Origin: Candidatus Helarchaeota archaeon
Lineage (GTDB): Archaea > Asgardarchaeota > Lokiarchaeia > Helarchaeales > HEL-GB-A
Reading direction: 5' to 3'
DNA length: 64,000 nucleotides
Assembly (NCBI GenBank): GCA_013375455.1
Contig: JABXJT010000002.1
Span: forward strand, 1 to 64,000
Under the pieces are notes generated by a model, which saw nothing but the letters and a program-made list of their open reading frames with translations, was not told the DNA's origin and made no database searches. Of the stretch, positions 46,333 to 54,256 are shown one piece after another. The position numbers and the translations under genes were made by a program. How positions within the stretch are numbered: position 1 is the stretch's first letter; each line of letters starts with the position of its first letter.

Positions 46333-46941
46333 ATGATGCCTGAATTGCTCGAGGTAATACAAACACGACGCAGTATTCGGAGATATAAATCTCAATCAAT
46401 TTCAAAAGAGCTCATTTTAGAACTTTTAAACCTCTGTCGATATGCAGCTAATGCTCATAATGCCCAACCCTTTCGATTCGTCATCATTCTAAATAGACAA
46501 ACAAAAAAAACCTTGATAGAAGCACTGGCCTCTCAATATGAAAAAGATTTACGAAAGGATGGACTTCCAGAACCTAACATCAAAAAGATAGTTAATTCCT
46601 CCATAGACCGATTCTTAAACGCTCCTGTATTAATACTTGCCTGTCTAACCATGGATGATATGGATAGATATAACGACTCTGAACGCCAAAATTGCGAATT
46701 CATAATGGGCGTGCAATCTGTTGCCAATTCCATTCAGAATTTACTATTACTGGCCCATTCAAAAGGGCTTGGTGCGTGTCAATTTTGTGTCCCGCTTTTT
46801 TGCCCTGAAACTGTAAAATCCGTATTAAATCTTCCTCCTTCCTACATGCCCCAAGCCTTTATCACGTTAGGAGTCCCTGACGAGGTGCCTCCCCCCATAA
46901 AACGCAAACCACTTGAAGAGCTGGTTCTTTTTATTGAATGA
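46333..46941 (+). CDS. Nitroreductase-family FMN enzyme, possibly the FbiB C-domain counterpart
   Basis: A 202-residue nitroreductase-fold protein. It begins ELLEVIQTRRSIRRYKSQSI, the FMN phosphate-binding start, with NAHNAQPFRFVII and the C-terminal GLGACQFCVPLFCPETVKSVLNLPPSYMPQAFITLGVP. The GLG.C....PLFCP..V...L.LP pattern resembles the C-terminal FMN domain of FbiB, which reduces dehydro-F420-0 in mycobacteria. The next gene, 59 bases downstream, is CofD, which makes (dehydro)F420-0. A role in F420 maturation is therefore plausible but inferred; a general NAD(P)H- or F420-dependent oxidoreductase is the alternative. Confidence 0.8.
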   Translation: MMPELLEVIQTRRSIRRYKSQSISKELILELLNLCRYAANAHNAQPFRFVIILNRQTKKTLIEALASQYEKDLRKDGLPEPNIKKIVNSSIDRFLNAPVLILACLTMDDMDRYNDSERQNCEFIMGVQSVANSIQNLLLLAHSKGLGACQFCVPLFCPETVKSVLNLPPSYMPQAFITLGVPDEVPPPIKRKPLEELVLFIE

Positions 46942-47000
46942 AAAGTGGATTCAATATCTTAATAAATGCCTATTCTCCATGTTAGATTGATGAGTGAAAG

Positions 47001-47930
47001 ATGATAATAGCGCTTGCCGGTGGCGTGGGTGCGGCCCGGTTCTTAGAAGGCTTGGTCAAAGTCTTGGATCCGAAAGATCTAACCGTAGTTGTAAATACTG
47101 GTGATGATCTCTACTTGCATGGACTTTATATCAGCCCCGATTTAGATACAATCATGTATAACCTTGCTGGTATTGCGCATAAAACGAGGGGATGGGGAAT
47201 TCAAGATGATACATACTATTGCCTTTCGATGTTAGAGCAATATGGAAATGAACCTTGGTTCAAAATCGGAGATAAGGATTTCGCAACGCACATCGTTAGA
47301 ACTCATCTTTTACGGCGGGGGGTGCAACTTGCAGAAATCACGCGTTTACTCTGTAATTTACTCGAGATAGAGGTCACGGTTTTTCCGATGACCAATAAAA
47401 AAGTCAATACTCGCGTTGTAACAGAAGAAGAGGGTATTTTAGATTTTCAGGATTATTTTGTCCGCTATCAAAAATCTACCACGGTGAAGGACGTCTATTT
47501 TGAGGGAATTAAAGATGCCAAGCCACCGCGAGGGCTTCTTGACGCGATAAATTCCGCAAAGGGGGCAATAATCTGCCCGAGCAATCCCATTGTTAGCATT
47601 CAACCGATTTTGAAAGTTGCTGGTATTCTTCCCGCATTGAAAGAATTGCCCGTGGTTGGTATCAGTCCAATCGTTGGGGGCGCTCCCATTAAGGGCCCGG
47701 CTGATAAATTAATGCAGGCTTTCAATATCGAAGTATCTCCGCATGGGATTGCAAAATACTATGCTAATTTTTTAAATACCTTGATAATTGATACGGTAGA
47801 CGCTGCGTTTCAATCGCAAATTGAAGAACTGGACATTCATGCCGTTGCAACGAACACGATCATGAAGACCTTAGACGATAAAATAGACCTTGCAAAAAAA
47901 ACGATGCAAGAACTTGATAAACTTTTATAA
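47001..47930 (+). CDS. cofD: CofD, 2-phospho-L-lactate (or PEP) transferase of F420 synthesis
   Basis: A 309-residue enzyme that transfers the phospholactyl or phosphoenolpyruvyl moiety from its GMP-linked form to Fo. Hallmarks are IALAGGVGAARFLEGL at the N-terminus, VVVNTGDDLYLHGLYISPDLDTIMYNLAG, GDKDFATHIVRTHLLRRGVQLAEIT and SNPIVSIQPIL, with VVGISPIVGGAPIKGPADKLM following. Its last codons contain AACTTGATAAACTT, which is repeated exactly 1.9 kb downstream behind an inserted gene cassette. CofC, the preceding pathway enzyme, lies at 50883-51539 beyond this cassette. Confidence 0.95.
   Translation: MIIALAGGVGAARFLEGLVKVLDPKDLTVVVNTGDDLYLHGLYISPDLDTIMYNLAGIAHKTRGWGIQDDTYYCLSMLEQYGNEPWFKIGDKDFATHIVRTHLLRRGVQLAEITRLLCNLLEIEVTVFPMTNKKVNTRVVTEEEGILDFQDYFVRYQKSTTVKDVYFEGIKDAKPPRGLLDAINSAKGAIICPSNPIVSIQPILKVAGILPALKELPVVGISPIVGGAPIKGPADKLMQAFNIEVSPHGIAKYYANFLNTLIIDTVDAAFQSQIEELDIHAVATNTIMKTLDDKIDLAKKTMQELDKLL
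47911..47924. repeat. 14-bp direct repeat, left copy
   Basis: AACTTGATAAACTT lies inside the last codons of cofD. An identical copy at 49821-49834 marks the far side of the three-gene cassette. Confidence 0.7.
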
Positions 47931-48079
47931 ATAATTCATATATAATGATGAATAAGGACTTTGATTAAACAATTTAGTGCCTTAATGAAATTAGTTAATC
48001 TAAGGTAGTTTTGTCGGACTTTAAATATAAAAATGCATAATTAATATACTAAAAACTTAGTTTTATAATTGGAGATATC

Positions 48080-48859
48080 ATGTCTGCTGAAAAAAATTAT
48101 CGATATGAAAAACCTCCAGTTATTGAAATTTTGTGGGAAATTAGGTATCAATCTATTGAGAATTGGGATTGGACTATTCCAGGTCTTTTATATAGTCAAT
48201 TAAAAGATAAATATCCAAAAAAACAACAAGTAAATCTCATGGAAATGGAAATGCAATTCCCTAAAGGCATTCATGGACCCTCTCACCGAACTGCAAATAA
48301 GGGAATCGCTAAAATGATTTTTCTTAATCAGGAAGAAACTTTTTTAGTTCAAATAGCTCCCAATTTAATTGTTTGCAACCAAATAAAACCTTATACTCAT
48401 TGGAATGATTTTAAAAAAAATTCTCTATTTGTCTTCAATAAATATTTAGATGTTATTAAAATTAAATCAATAGATCGAATAAATTTAAGATATATTGATA
48501 GAATAGATATTCCAGAAACAACTTTTGAATTTGACGATTATTTTAATTATTATATTCACTATCCAGAAGAAATGCCTAATTATGAAACTAATCAAGTTCT
48601 GATAAGATCAACTATTACATTTAAAGATACGAAAGGTCATCTGAATATAACATTAAGTTCTCCACCAAAGAGGCAGAAAAACGTATCATCATTTATTTTT
48701 GATTGGGAATATTTTATGGATAATTTCAAAGGAATAGGATTAGAAGATATAGAAAAATGGGGTGAAGAAGCTCACCTTTATATAAGAAAAGCATTTGAAT
48801 CATGTTTAACAGATAAAACAAGAAAATTGTTTGGTGAAAAAACTTATGTATCAAGCTAG
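48080..48859 (+). CDS. TIGR04255-like protein, first gene of an inserted cassette
   Basis: A 259-residue protein. The N-terminal YEKPPVIEILWEIRYQSIENWDWTIPGLLYSQLKDKYP is the typical opening of TIGR04255 proteins, which are scattered among bacteria and archaea and have no assigned function. Further family-like parts are RINLRYIDRIDIPE and GHLNITLSSPPK. It is more AT-rich and Lys/Asn-rich than CofD and CofC on either side. It is the first of three overlapping or adjacent genes. Sporadic occurrence of this family and the flanking direct repeat suggest horizontal acquisition. Confidence 0.75.
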   Translation: MSAEKNYRYEKPPVIEILWEIRYQSIENWDWTIPGLLYSQLKDKYPKKQQVNLMEMEMQFPKGIHGPSHRTANKGIAKMIFLNQEETFLVQIAPNLIVCNQIKPYTHWNDFKKNSLFVFNKYLDVIKIKSIDRINLRYIDRIDIPETTFEFDDYFNYYIHYPEEMPNYETNQVLIRSTITFKDTKGHLNITLSSPPKRQKNVSSFIFDWEYFMDNFKGIGLEDIEKWGEEAHLYIRKAFESCLTDKTRKLFGEKTYVSS

Positions 48860-49187
48860 ATCCTTAATAAATCCCCCCTATAATTTTTTACAAGATAATA
48901 CACAACAGATTTATGAAGGATTTTCAGTCACTCTGAAAGAAGAAAAAGTAATAAAGATGAACAAAATTTCTGAATCAGCACCCTTTTCAGAAGAAGGAAA
49001 ATCAATTTCTGAATTAATTAAACAAATAAAATCTAATATTGGAAAAGGTAAAGCGCCTATTTTTGAGATTGATTTAGATTTTGATTTTAATACTGATTTT
49101 ATTTTTTCTAACATTAAAACAAAAGTTGTTACAATAAAAAAGGTCGAAAAAATCAATTTTGCTCAAGTTTTTGATGATGATTTTTAA
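48846..49187 (+). CDS. Small hypothetical protein, second cassette gene
   Basis: About 113 residues from the ATG at 48846, which overlaps the end of the previous gene by 14 bases; a TTG five codons upstream (48831) is an alternative. The product starts with a short segment MYQARSLINPPYNFLQDN, has a Ser/Glu-rich middle and an acidic FEIDLDFDFNTDFIF stretch. No domain is recognised. The overlap suggests translational coupling with the TIGR04255-like protein, and the low-complexity sequence suggests a partner or adaptor. Confidence 0.65.
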   Translation: MYQARSLINPPYNFLQDNTQQIYEGFSVTLKEEKVIKMNKISESAPFSEEGKSISELIKQIKSNIGKGKAPIFEIDLDFDFNTDFIFSNIKTKVVTIKKVEKINFAQVFDDDF

Positions 49188-49201
49188 TGTGAGGTATAGG
49201 A

Positions 49202-49768
49202 CTGCCATCTACTATTCAAAATGATAATTGGTACGAAACAACCATTGATAAATTTCTTTATCAAGGAGATATCATCGATAATGTAGATTTTCTTGTAGAT
49301 TATAAGGAAAATAATACTCCCGAAATTAGTATCATTACAAGGGATGTTATTATTCTATCGCATACTTGTGACATGATTACTGAAAGACCTAAATTAAAAA
49401 ATATATTAATTTCACCATTAGTTCCAATTTCTGAATTCGAAGAAGACAACCCAATTTACCGCTCCGATGATTTCAAAGAATCTATTCGAAGAGGATACAT
49501 CCCAAATTTTTTCTTGTTAAAAGAAATTGATTTACAGAGCATACAAAAAGAAATTTGTATTATTAATTTTAGAGAAATTTTTTTCATAAAATTTGAGAAG
49601 ATTTTGAAAAGAGCTATTGAACAGGGTCAAAGGATAAGACTTAAATCCCCCTATAGAGAGTCATTATCTCAAGCTTTTGGAAAATTCATTATGAGGGTCG
49701 GCTATCCAGAAGAAATTTCTATTTTTACAAAACAAGTTAGAGTTTCTGGGTTTGATGAAAATTTATAA
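49202..49768 (+). CDS. Third cassette protein with LSHTCD motif; non-canonical start
   Basis: The frame is open after a stop at 49190 and runs to 49768, but its first ATG is only at 49373. The codons before that encode credible protein: IQNDNWYETTIDKFLYQGDIIDNVDFLV, then DVIILSHTCDMITERP. The QGDII...DVIILSHTCD pattern is found in small proteins of unknown function with a buried Cys-Asp motif. The gene therefore probably starts near 49196-49214 at a rare codon (CTG 49202 lies 6 bases after GAGGT), giving about 189 residues. I use 49202 provisionally. A sequence error or internal start at 49373 (131 residues) are the alternatives. Confidence 0.5.
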   Translation: MPSTIQNDNWYETTIDKFLYQGDIIDNVDFLVDYKENNTPEISIITRDVIILSHTCDMITERPKLKNILISPLVPISEFEEDNPIYRSDDFKESIRRGYIPNFFLLKEIDLQSIQKEICIINFREIFFIKFEKILKRAIEQGQRIRLKSPYRESLSQAFGKFIMRVGYPEEISIFTKQVRVSGFDENL

Positions 49769-49818
49769 TAAATAAAATATTAAGATATACAGATGGCTTT
49801 AACGAAAATCACATTACA

Positions 49819-49884
49819 ATAACTTGATAAACTTGCACTGCTTGCCCGTCACCCCTGTCCCACGTTCAGACCAAAAAAAATATG
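49819..49884 (+). repeat. ~65-bp imperfect repeat, copy 1
   Basis: The segment ...TTGCACTGCTTGCCCGTCACCCCTG..CCACGTTCAGACCAAAAAAA recurs imperfectly at 50783-50850. The pair flanks the B-box-like membrane protein gene (49928-50656). The GC-rich central block stands out from the AT-rich surroundings. Its first bases include the right copy (49821-49834) of the 14-bp direct repeat shared with cofD. Confidence 0.7.
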
Positions 49885-49927
49885 GTTTCCCATAACTTTA
49901 TTTGATAGAATTTCTTAGAAATTCCCA

Positions 49928-50656
49928 ATGTTCCGAACACCTATTCAGGACGAAGGACAATTTAAACCTTGTAAAAAATGTAACAAACTCGTACATCCTT
50001 CAAATCTAGTTCAAGGTGAAACATGCCTGTATTGTTTTGAGAAGAAAGTCCATCGGGGCACGACTGGTCTAGGGTTTCTTAAATCGTTTTCCCCTATATA
50101 TAAATACATGCCCGTTGTATCAGCCATCATAGGCTTAATCATCTTTTTCTTCGTACCTCGCGACTCTCAAGCGTTACCTCTATTTATATCTCTTTTGATA
50201 GTCACGATTATTAGTTTTATCGCTTCCCTACCATATCTCATACCAACGATGATTCAAATGATAGAGGATTCCCTGGTAAATTACAATAATTACATCAGTC
50301 AATATAATCCACATTCCATTGAACCTTGCATAAATCACCCCGGAATTACAGCCATTTCTCGATGCCCTATCTGTTTCAAACCGCTCTGCTCAGAGGATTT
50401 GACTTTTACTAACCTTGGTAATCCGAATCAGTGTCGTTCTTGTATTGAAAAGTACATGAACTTTGAAATATCCGCCACCGTCTATTACCTCCTCGCTACT
50501 TCTCCCTTATCCATTATAGGAGTAGTGAATGAAATGCTCGTAGGATTCAAAGGTTCGAGTGTGATTTTCCTCTTTGTACCCTTCAGTATATTTTTTCTCC
50601 CCTTGGGAATATATCTTACGAAACGAACATCGCTCTCGAAATCAGCACCCAATTAA
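49928..50656 (+). CDS. Membrane protein with two zinc-binding regions (B-box-like)
   Basis: A 242-residue protein. The N-terminus has a zinc-ribbon-like CKKC ... CLYC (about 17-38). Two TM helices follow (about 62-82 and 85-112), then a soluble loop with CINHPGITAISRCPICFKPLCSEDL....CRSC (about 135-180), which resembles a B-box-type zinc finger as found in TRIM proteins. Two more TM helices lie at about 188-206 and 212-230. No catalytic motif is visible. Such B-box-like domains next to TM helices occur in archaeal and bacterial membrane proteins of unknown function. It is flanked by a pair of ~65-bp repeats. Confidence 0.7.
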   Translation: MFRTPIQDEGQFKPCKKCNKLVHPSNLVQGETCLYCFEKKVHRGTTGLGFLKSFSPIYKYMPVVSAIIGLIIFFFVPRDSQALPLFISLLIVTIISFIASLPYLIPTMIQMIEDSLVNYNNYISQYNPHSIEPCINHPGITAISRCPICFKPLCSEDLTFTNLGNPNQCRSCIEKYMNFEISATVYYLLATSPLSIIGVVNEMLVGFKGSSVIFLFVPFSIFFLPLGIYLTKRTSLSKSAPN

Positions 50657-50731
50657 AAAACTGTCAAGATTCAACCTTGGGATACTAATAAATGAATGGT
50701 GGTACTGATAAAAGTATGGCTCCGGATTCAG

Positions 50732-50747
50732 TGACGGGCGGCAGCTG
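50732..50747 (-). repeat. Inverted copy of the repeat's GC-rich core
   Basis: GTGACGGGCGGCAG is the reverse complement of the CCGCCCGTC core of the ~65-bp repeat. GACGGGCGG here can pair over 9 bp with CCGCCCGTC at about 50810-50818, giving a large-loop hairpin. Confidence 0.5.
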
Positions 50748-50782
50748 ATCAACTATATAAATGTAAATTGTCAAATTTGTGA

Positions 50783-50850
50783 AATAACCTTGGTGTCGTT
50801 TGCACTGTCCGCCCGTCGCCCTTGTTCCACGTTCAAACCAAAAAAATAGG
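50783..50850 (+). repeat. ~65-bp imperfect repeat, copy 2
   Basis: Second copy of the repeat at 49819-49884: TTTGCACTGTCCGCCCGTCGCCCTTGTTCCACGTTCAAACC and neighbours. It ends 33 bases before cofC and may affect its transcription. Confidence 0.7.
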
Positions 50851-50882
50851 TTCAAATATGTAAATGTAAAAAGGTTTGAAGG

Positions 50883-51539
50883 ATGATCAAAAATAAAAAT
50901 TGCACTATCATTCCCATTAAATCCTTGGCGGAGGGAAAGAAGCGCCTTGAAACCTTCTTATCTCCCAACGAGCGGAAAAACTTAATTTTAAGTCTATTAA
51001 AGGATGTTTTGACTGCGGCAACTAGCTCAAAACTCACAGATAAAGCTCTACTCATCACTCCTGATTCAGAAATTGTTAAAATAACGAAACAATGGAATCT
51101 TCCGAAACTGGAATATATAATCGAGCCTGTAGCCAAGGGAATTAATCATGCGGTCCAAAGGGCCTTGAAATGGTGCATTTCCCAAAATATCTCTTCAATC
51201 CTTATCATTCCCGCTGACATACCTTTAGTAAAAAGTAATGACATCGATGAATTAATTCACTTGGGACAAACGAAAGATTCGATCATTGTAGTCCCTTCCC
51301 ATCGTAAAGATGGAACGAATGCGTTCTATCAAAAACTTCCTCACGTTGTGAATGTGTGGTATGGGGAAGACAGTTTCCAGAAGAATCTGGAATCTATTTC
51401 AAATCAGGATATCTCTTATCTTGTCCTAGAAAAGGATGTTTTCGCATTAGACATCGATTTAAAAGAAGATTTGGAAAAAATTCAACAAATAAATGATAGT
51501 TCCGAGACTTCTCTTTTTGTAAAGACACTCAATTTATAA
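50883..51539 (+). CDS. cofC: CofC, 2-phospho-L-lactate (or PEP) guanylyltransferase
   Basis: A 218-residue nucleotidyltransferase of F420 biosynthesis that activates phospholactate or PEP with GTP for CofD. Family features are TIIPIKSLAEGKKRLETFLSPNERKNLILSLLKDVLTAA, GINHAVQRAL, SILIIPADIPLVKSNDID and the C-terminal LDIDLKEDLE. It is separated from cofD by the cassette and the B-box gene, about 3 kb, although in archaea the two need not be adjacent. The start is ATG at 50883 after AAGGA. Confidence 0.93.
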   Translation: MIKNKNCTIIPIKSLAEGKKRLETFLSPNERKNLILSLLKDVLTAATSSKLTDKALLITPDSEIVKITKQWNLPKLEYIIEPVAKGINHAVQRALKWCISQNISSILIIPADIPLVKSNDIDELIHLGQTKDSIIVVPSHRKDGTNAFYQKLPHVVNVWYGEDSFQKNLESISNQDISYLVLEKDVFALDIDLKEDLEKIQQINDSSETSLFVKTLNL

Positions 51540-51574
51540 AATTTTTTTCTGAAAAAAAAGGGTATGAGTAAAAA

Positions 51575-52210
51575 TTAGCCAAAAAGTAGTAACCCTAGAG
51601 ATTGTCCGGTGATATATATCAAGATTGCTTCGGTTGCACAGATGATCATTATTATCAAACTCGCGGGACGCGAAGATAACGCAGCTCCAAGGAGCTTGCC
51701 AATGCCTTCTATCATTTTAAATGCCAGGAAAACTATAAGGAAAATGATGAGAAAGGTAATAATCAGTATCCAATATGGATCTATGCCCAGTATGGAAGCA
51801 AATCCATCTGTTATAACTTTTAAATAAGTTGCTGATATGAATACAACGAATCCACCCACGATAACCCCGACTAATGCTGCCCAAGGAATGTCTTTAATCG
51901 GTCTCAAGACTAATGCTATACCAACAATTATTGCCAAAACACACGTAAACCAATGATAGTCGTATGGGGCCATCCCTTGCTTAGGCCATGCATTTACGCC
52001 ACCACCCAATAGAATTATGCCAATCAGCACTCCTAAATAGGTCATTATCTTCATGAGGGTTGGTGTTTCTTCACCTTCTTCTTGCTTTCCTTTAAAGAAC
52101 CAGTAAATAAAGTAGAACCCCGCGAAAAACCCACCGATCAATAACATGGTGCTCATGTGCTGCCCAAACCATTCAAAGATTAAATTGAATCCGCCAACAA
52201 TGTCAATCAT
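51575..52210 (-). CDS. Multi-TM membrane protein of unknown function
   Basis: A 211-residue protein with about six to seven TM segments (around 18-36, 55-75, 88-105, 108-128, 142-168 and 186-208). A short cytosolic KGKQEEGEETPTLMK loop sits after the first. No conserved motif is recognised. It lies downstream of tnpB number three on the same strand. Confidence 0.65.
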   Translation of the reverse strand: MIDIVGGFNLIFEWFGQHMSTMLLIGGFFAGFYFIYWFFKGKQEEGEETPTLMKIMTYLGVLIGIILLGGGVNAWPKQGMAPYDYHWFTCVLAIIVGIALVLRPIKDIPWAALVGVIVGGFVVFISATYLKVITDGFASILGIDPYWILIITFLIIFLIVFLAFKMIEGIGKLLGAALSSRPASLIIMIICATEAILIYITGQSLGLLLFG

Positions 52211-52314
52211 TCCGATTTCACCATTTTTGTGATTATTTCAATTTTCACATATCTTAATTCTTTTAAAGAATTCCTAGATTGGTTAACACTTTCGTCAAAT
52301 TTTAAGTTATATGT

Positions 52315-53595
52315 TTAAACTAAACAAAAATGTTCATACGAAGTTTGGCACATATCCCTTATTCGTATAGGCTGAAACCAACAGCCTCTGTCGAGTAGAT
52401 TCCTAATGAAATCATCCCCGATTACTTTCCGCAATATATTTAAAGCACCGTTCACATCTGCATTCAGCAAATAATTAGAACCTCTAAACAATCCTCGTTT
52501 TATTCTTCTTCCTATGTATTTTTCATGTTTTTCAACAGGTTCTAAATCCAATGAACTGCACTTTGAAGTATATTCTTCATTAACTTCATAGAGTTTTATA
52601 CCAACTAACTTAGCCTTGTATTTTATCATATATTTAAGTTTTGCTAGGGGGATGTTTACAAAGGTCTGGTTATTTCTCCTGCCGAGCTGGACACCGTCCT
52701 TGATGCCCTTTAATTTTCCTATGCAAATATTCCCTATCTTATTATCCAGACAATATTTAATATAAAAACGGGCGGTCTTGTGGAGATAATCATTTACAAA
52801 ACGATTTCTCTTATCTGTAATCTGTTCTAATTTATCAGTCCGTTTTTTGCCTTGTTTATTTGCGATAGATAGAAGCCTTGCACTTCTTTTGTTGAAAAAT
52901 TGATTGATGAATTTAAGGGGTTTTCCTGAAACAATAATTGGTCTTTTATTCCTGTTTTCTGCCCCTGTAACTAAATTACCCACGCCTAGATCCATTGTGA
53001 GATATAAATTTTTATCTAAATCTGGATTTCTTATTATGGATTCTTCATAGACAATCTCGATTTCATAGTATCTCTTGCGTGGGAGAATCCTTACTTGCTG
53101 GTATTTTGAAAAATGTTTTCCTGGTGGCAGTGGAATAGAAATTTCAATTGGTTCTTTGAAATCTGGATGTTCTTTCTTGAAAGTCTTTGACATTGAGAAA
53201 ATTATTTTTCCTTTCTTGATTTCACTATTTTGATTTGTAAGAATTATTAGAAAACGACTGTCTTTTGGTTTGTACCGTGGAATTCCTGGCTTTTTATGGT
53301 ATTCAGAAGGGTTTTTTTTCCAACCCTTTACTACTTTATAGTAACTTGCCCAATTTTTGTCCAAGATTCTTAAAGTTTGTTGAGAAGTCTGTGCTAATAG
53401 AAACTTATAGTTCTCACTGTCTTTTAACTGTGCATTCAATTCATAATAACGAACCCAATGGCCATTATTGAAAAATTCCTGTCTGATAATGTAATTGGCT
53501 TCATTGTAAAGATTTTTTGAAATACGAGCAAGGATGTCTAATTGCTTTGTGGTTTCGTTCTTTTTTGGATAACGGAATTTATAGACTAACCGCAC
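52315..53595 (-). CDS. tnpB: TnpB-family protein with atypical RuvC-II (third copy)
   Basis: A 426-residue TnpB-like protein of the branch whose C-terminal part reads EYTSKCSSLDLEPVEKHEKYIGRRIKRGLFRG...NADVNGALNILRKV. RuvC-I Asp is in YLTMDLGVGNLVT and RuvC-III Asp in LLNADVNGALN. At the usual RuvC-II position the motif reads NICIGKLKGIKDG, so the canonical Glu is missing (Gly-Lys). Glu residues precede the SKCS segment and might substitute. The paired CxxC zinc ribbon is also missing. This branch is known for such deviations, so it may still cut, or it may be a nuclease-dead RNA-binding derivative. No tnpA is nearby. Confidence 0.85.
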   Translation of the reverse strand: MRLVYKFRYPKKNETTKQLDILARISKNLYNEANYIIRQEFFNNGHWVRYYELNAQLKDSENYKFLLAQTSQQTLRILDKNWASYYKVVKGWKKNPSEYHKKPGIPRYKPKDSRFLIILTNQNSEIKKGKIIFSMSKTFKKEHPDFKEPIEISIPLPPGKHFSKYQQVRILPRKRYYEIEIVYEESIIRNPDLDKNLYLTMDLGVGNLVTGAENRNKRPIIVSGKPLKFINQFFNKRSARLLSIANKQGKKRTDKLEQITDKRNRFVNDYLHKTARFYIKYCLDNKIGNICIGKLKGIKDGVQLGRRNNQTFVNIPLAKLKYMIKYKAKLVGIKLYEVNEEYTSKCSSLDLEPVEKHEKYIGRRIKRGLFRGSNYLLNADVNGALNILRKVIGDDFIRNLLDRGCWFQPIRIRDMCQTSYEHFCLV

Positions 53596-53685
53596 TCTCT
53601 AAGACCACTCGTTTTTTCATTGTCTAAATTGATAAGAATCAGATAAGATCTATTAAAACCCGTAATATAAGAATATTATGAATTA

Positions 53686-53697
53686 AAATGCGCATTT
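53686..53697. repeat. Perfect 12-bp palindrome upstream of the third tnpB
   Basis: AAATGCGCATTT is self-complementary and lies about 90 bases upstream of the minus-strand tnpB. It could be part of the element end or a regulator site. Confidence 0.35.
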
Positions 53698-53797
53698 CAT
53701 AACAATCAAAGTAAGTTTAAATAGCAAAACAGTAAGATTAAACACACAGCCATATTCCACCTGCCGGAAATGATTCAGAAATTAATTAAAAATAATT

Positions 53798-54256
53798 TCA
53801 ATGAGTGATTTTCACTTTAACTTCCACGATTTTCTCATCTACCCATTGATAACCTCTCATCGGCTCAGTCTTTGGCAACCCCTTGATGAGCCAAACCGTT
53901 CCAGGGTAGTTCTGCATGTAGGGGATATCAATCCCGCTTGGATATGGGGACGTTGGGTGTGAATGAAAAATGCTGACCAATCCATTCTCTTTATCTTCGA
54001 GATCCAAGAGTATTTGCAGTAACAACTCCGGATCTATCTCAAAATGGACTGTTGATTTTGATATGCTAGGCGTAAGCATTACTTCTTTGATATGGGCTAT
54101 ACCCATTTTAATTATCCCTATTAACAGGGCACAGGCTTCATATGGATCATTTTCCTCAACCCAATCGTAAAGCTTGACCACGTCTTCCTTTCGAATCCAA
54201 AGTTCCTTGATTTTTCCCATATTACCACAATCCTCTCGCGTTATAATGGAAATCAC
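53798..54256 (-). CDS. JAMM/MPN metalloprotease (Rpn11/AMSH-like)
   Basis: A protein of up to 152 residues with a complete JAMM zinc motif: E40 in YEACALLIG, H98 and H100 in FHSHP, then S107 and D110 (H-x-H-x7-S-x2-D). This family removes ubiquitin-like proteins from substrates or acts in sulphur-carrier pathways. The GTG at 54256 overlaps the upstream GTPase stop by 4 bases. M13 at 54220 has a GAGAGG-like ribosome-binding site and is perhaps the real start. It has no partner E1, E2 or ubiquitin-like gene in the window. The neighbouring DRG-like GTPase shares its transcript. Confidence 0.92.
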   Translation of the reverse strand: MISIITREDCGNMGKIKELWIRKEDVVKLYDWVEENDPYEACALLIGIIKMGIAHIKEVMLTPSISKSTVHFEIDPELLLQILLDLEDKENGLVSIFHSHPTSPYPSGIDIPYMQNYPGTVWLIKGLPKTEPMRGYQWVDEKIVEVKVKITH

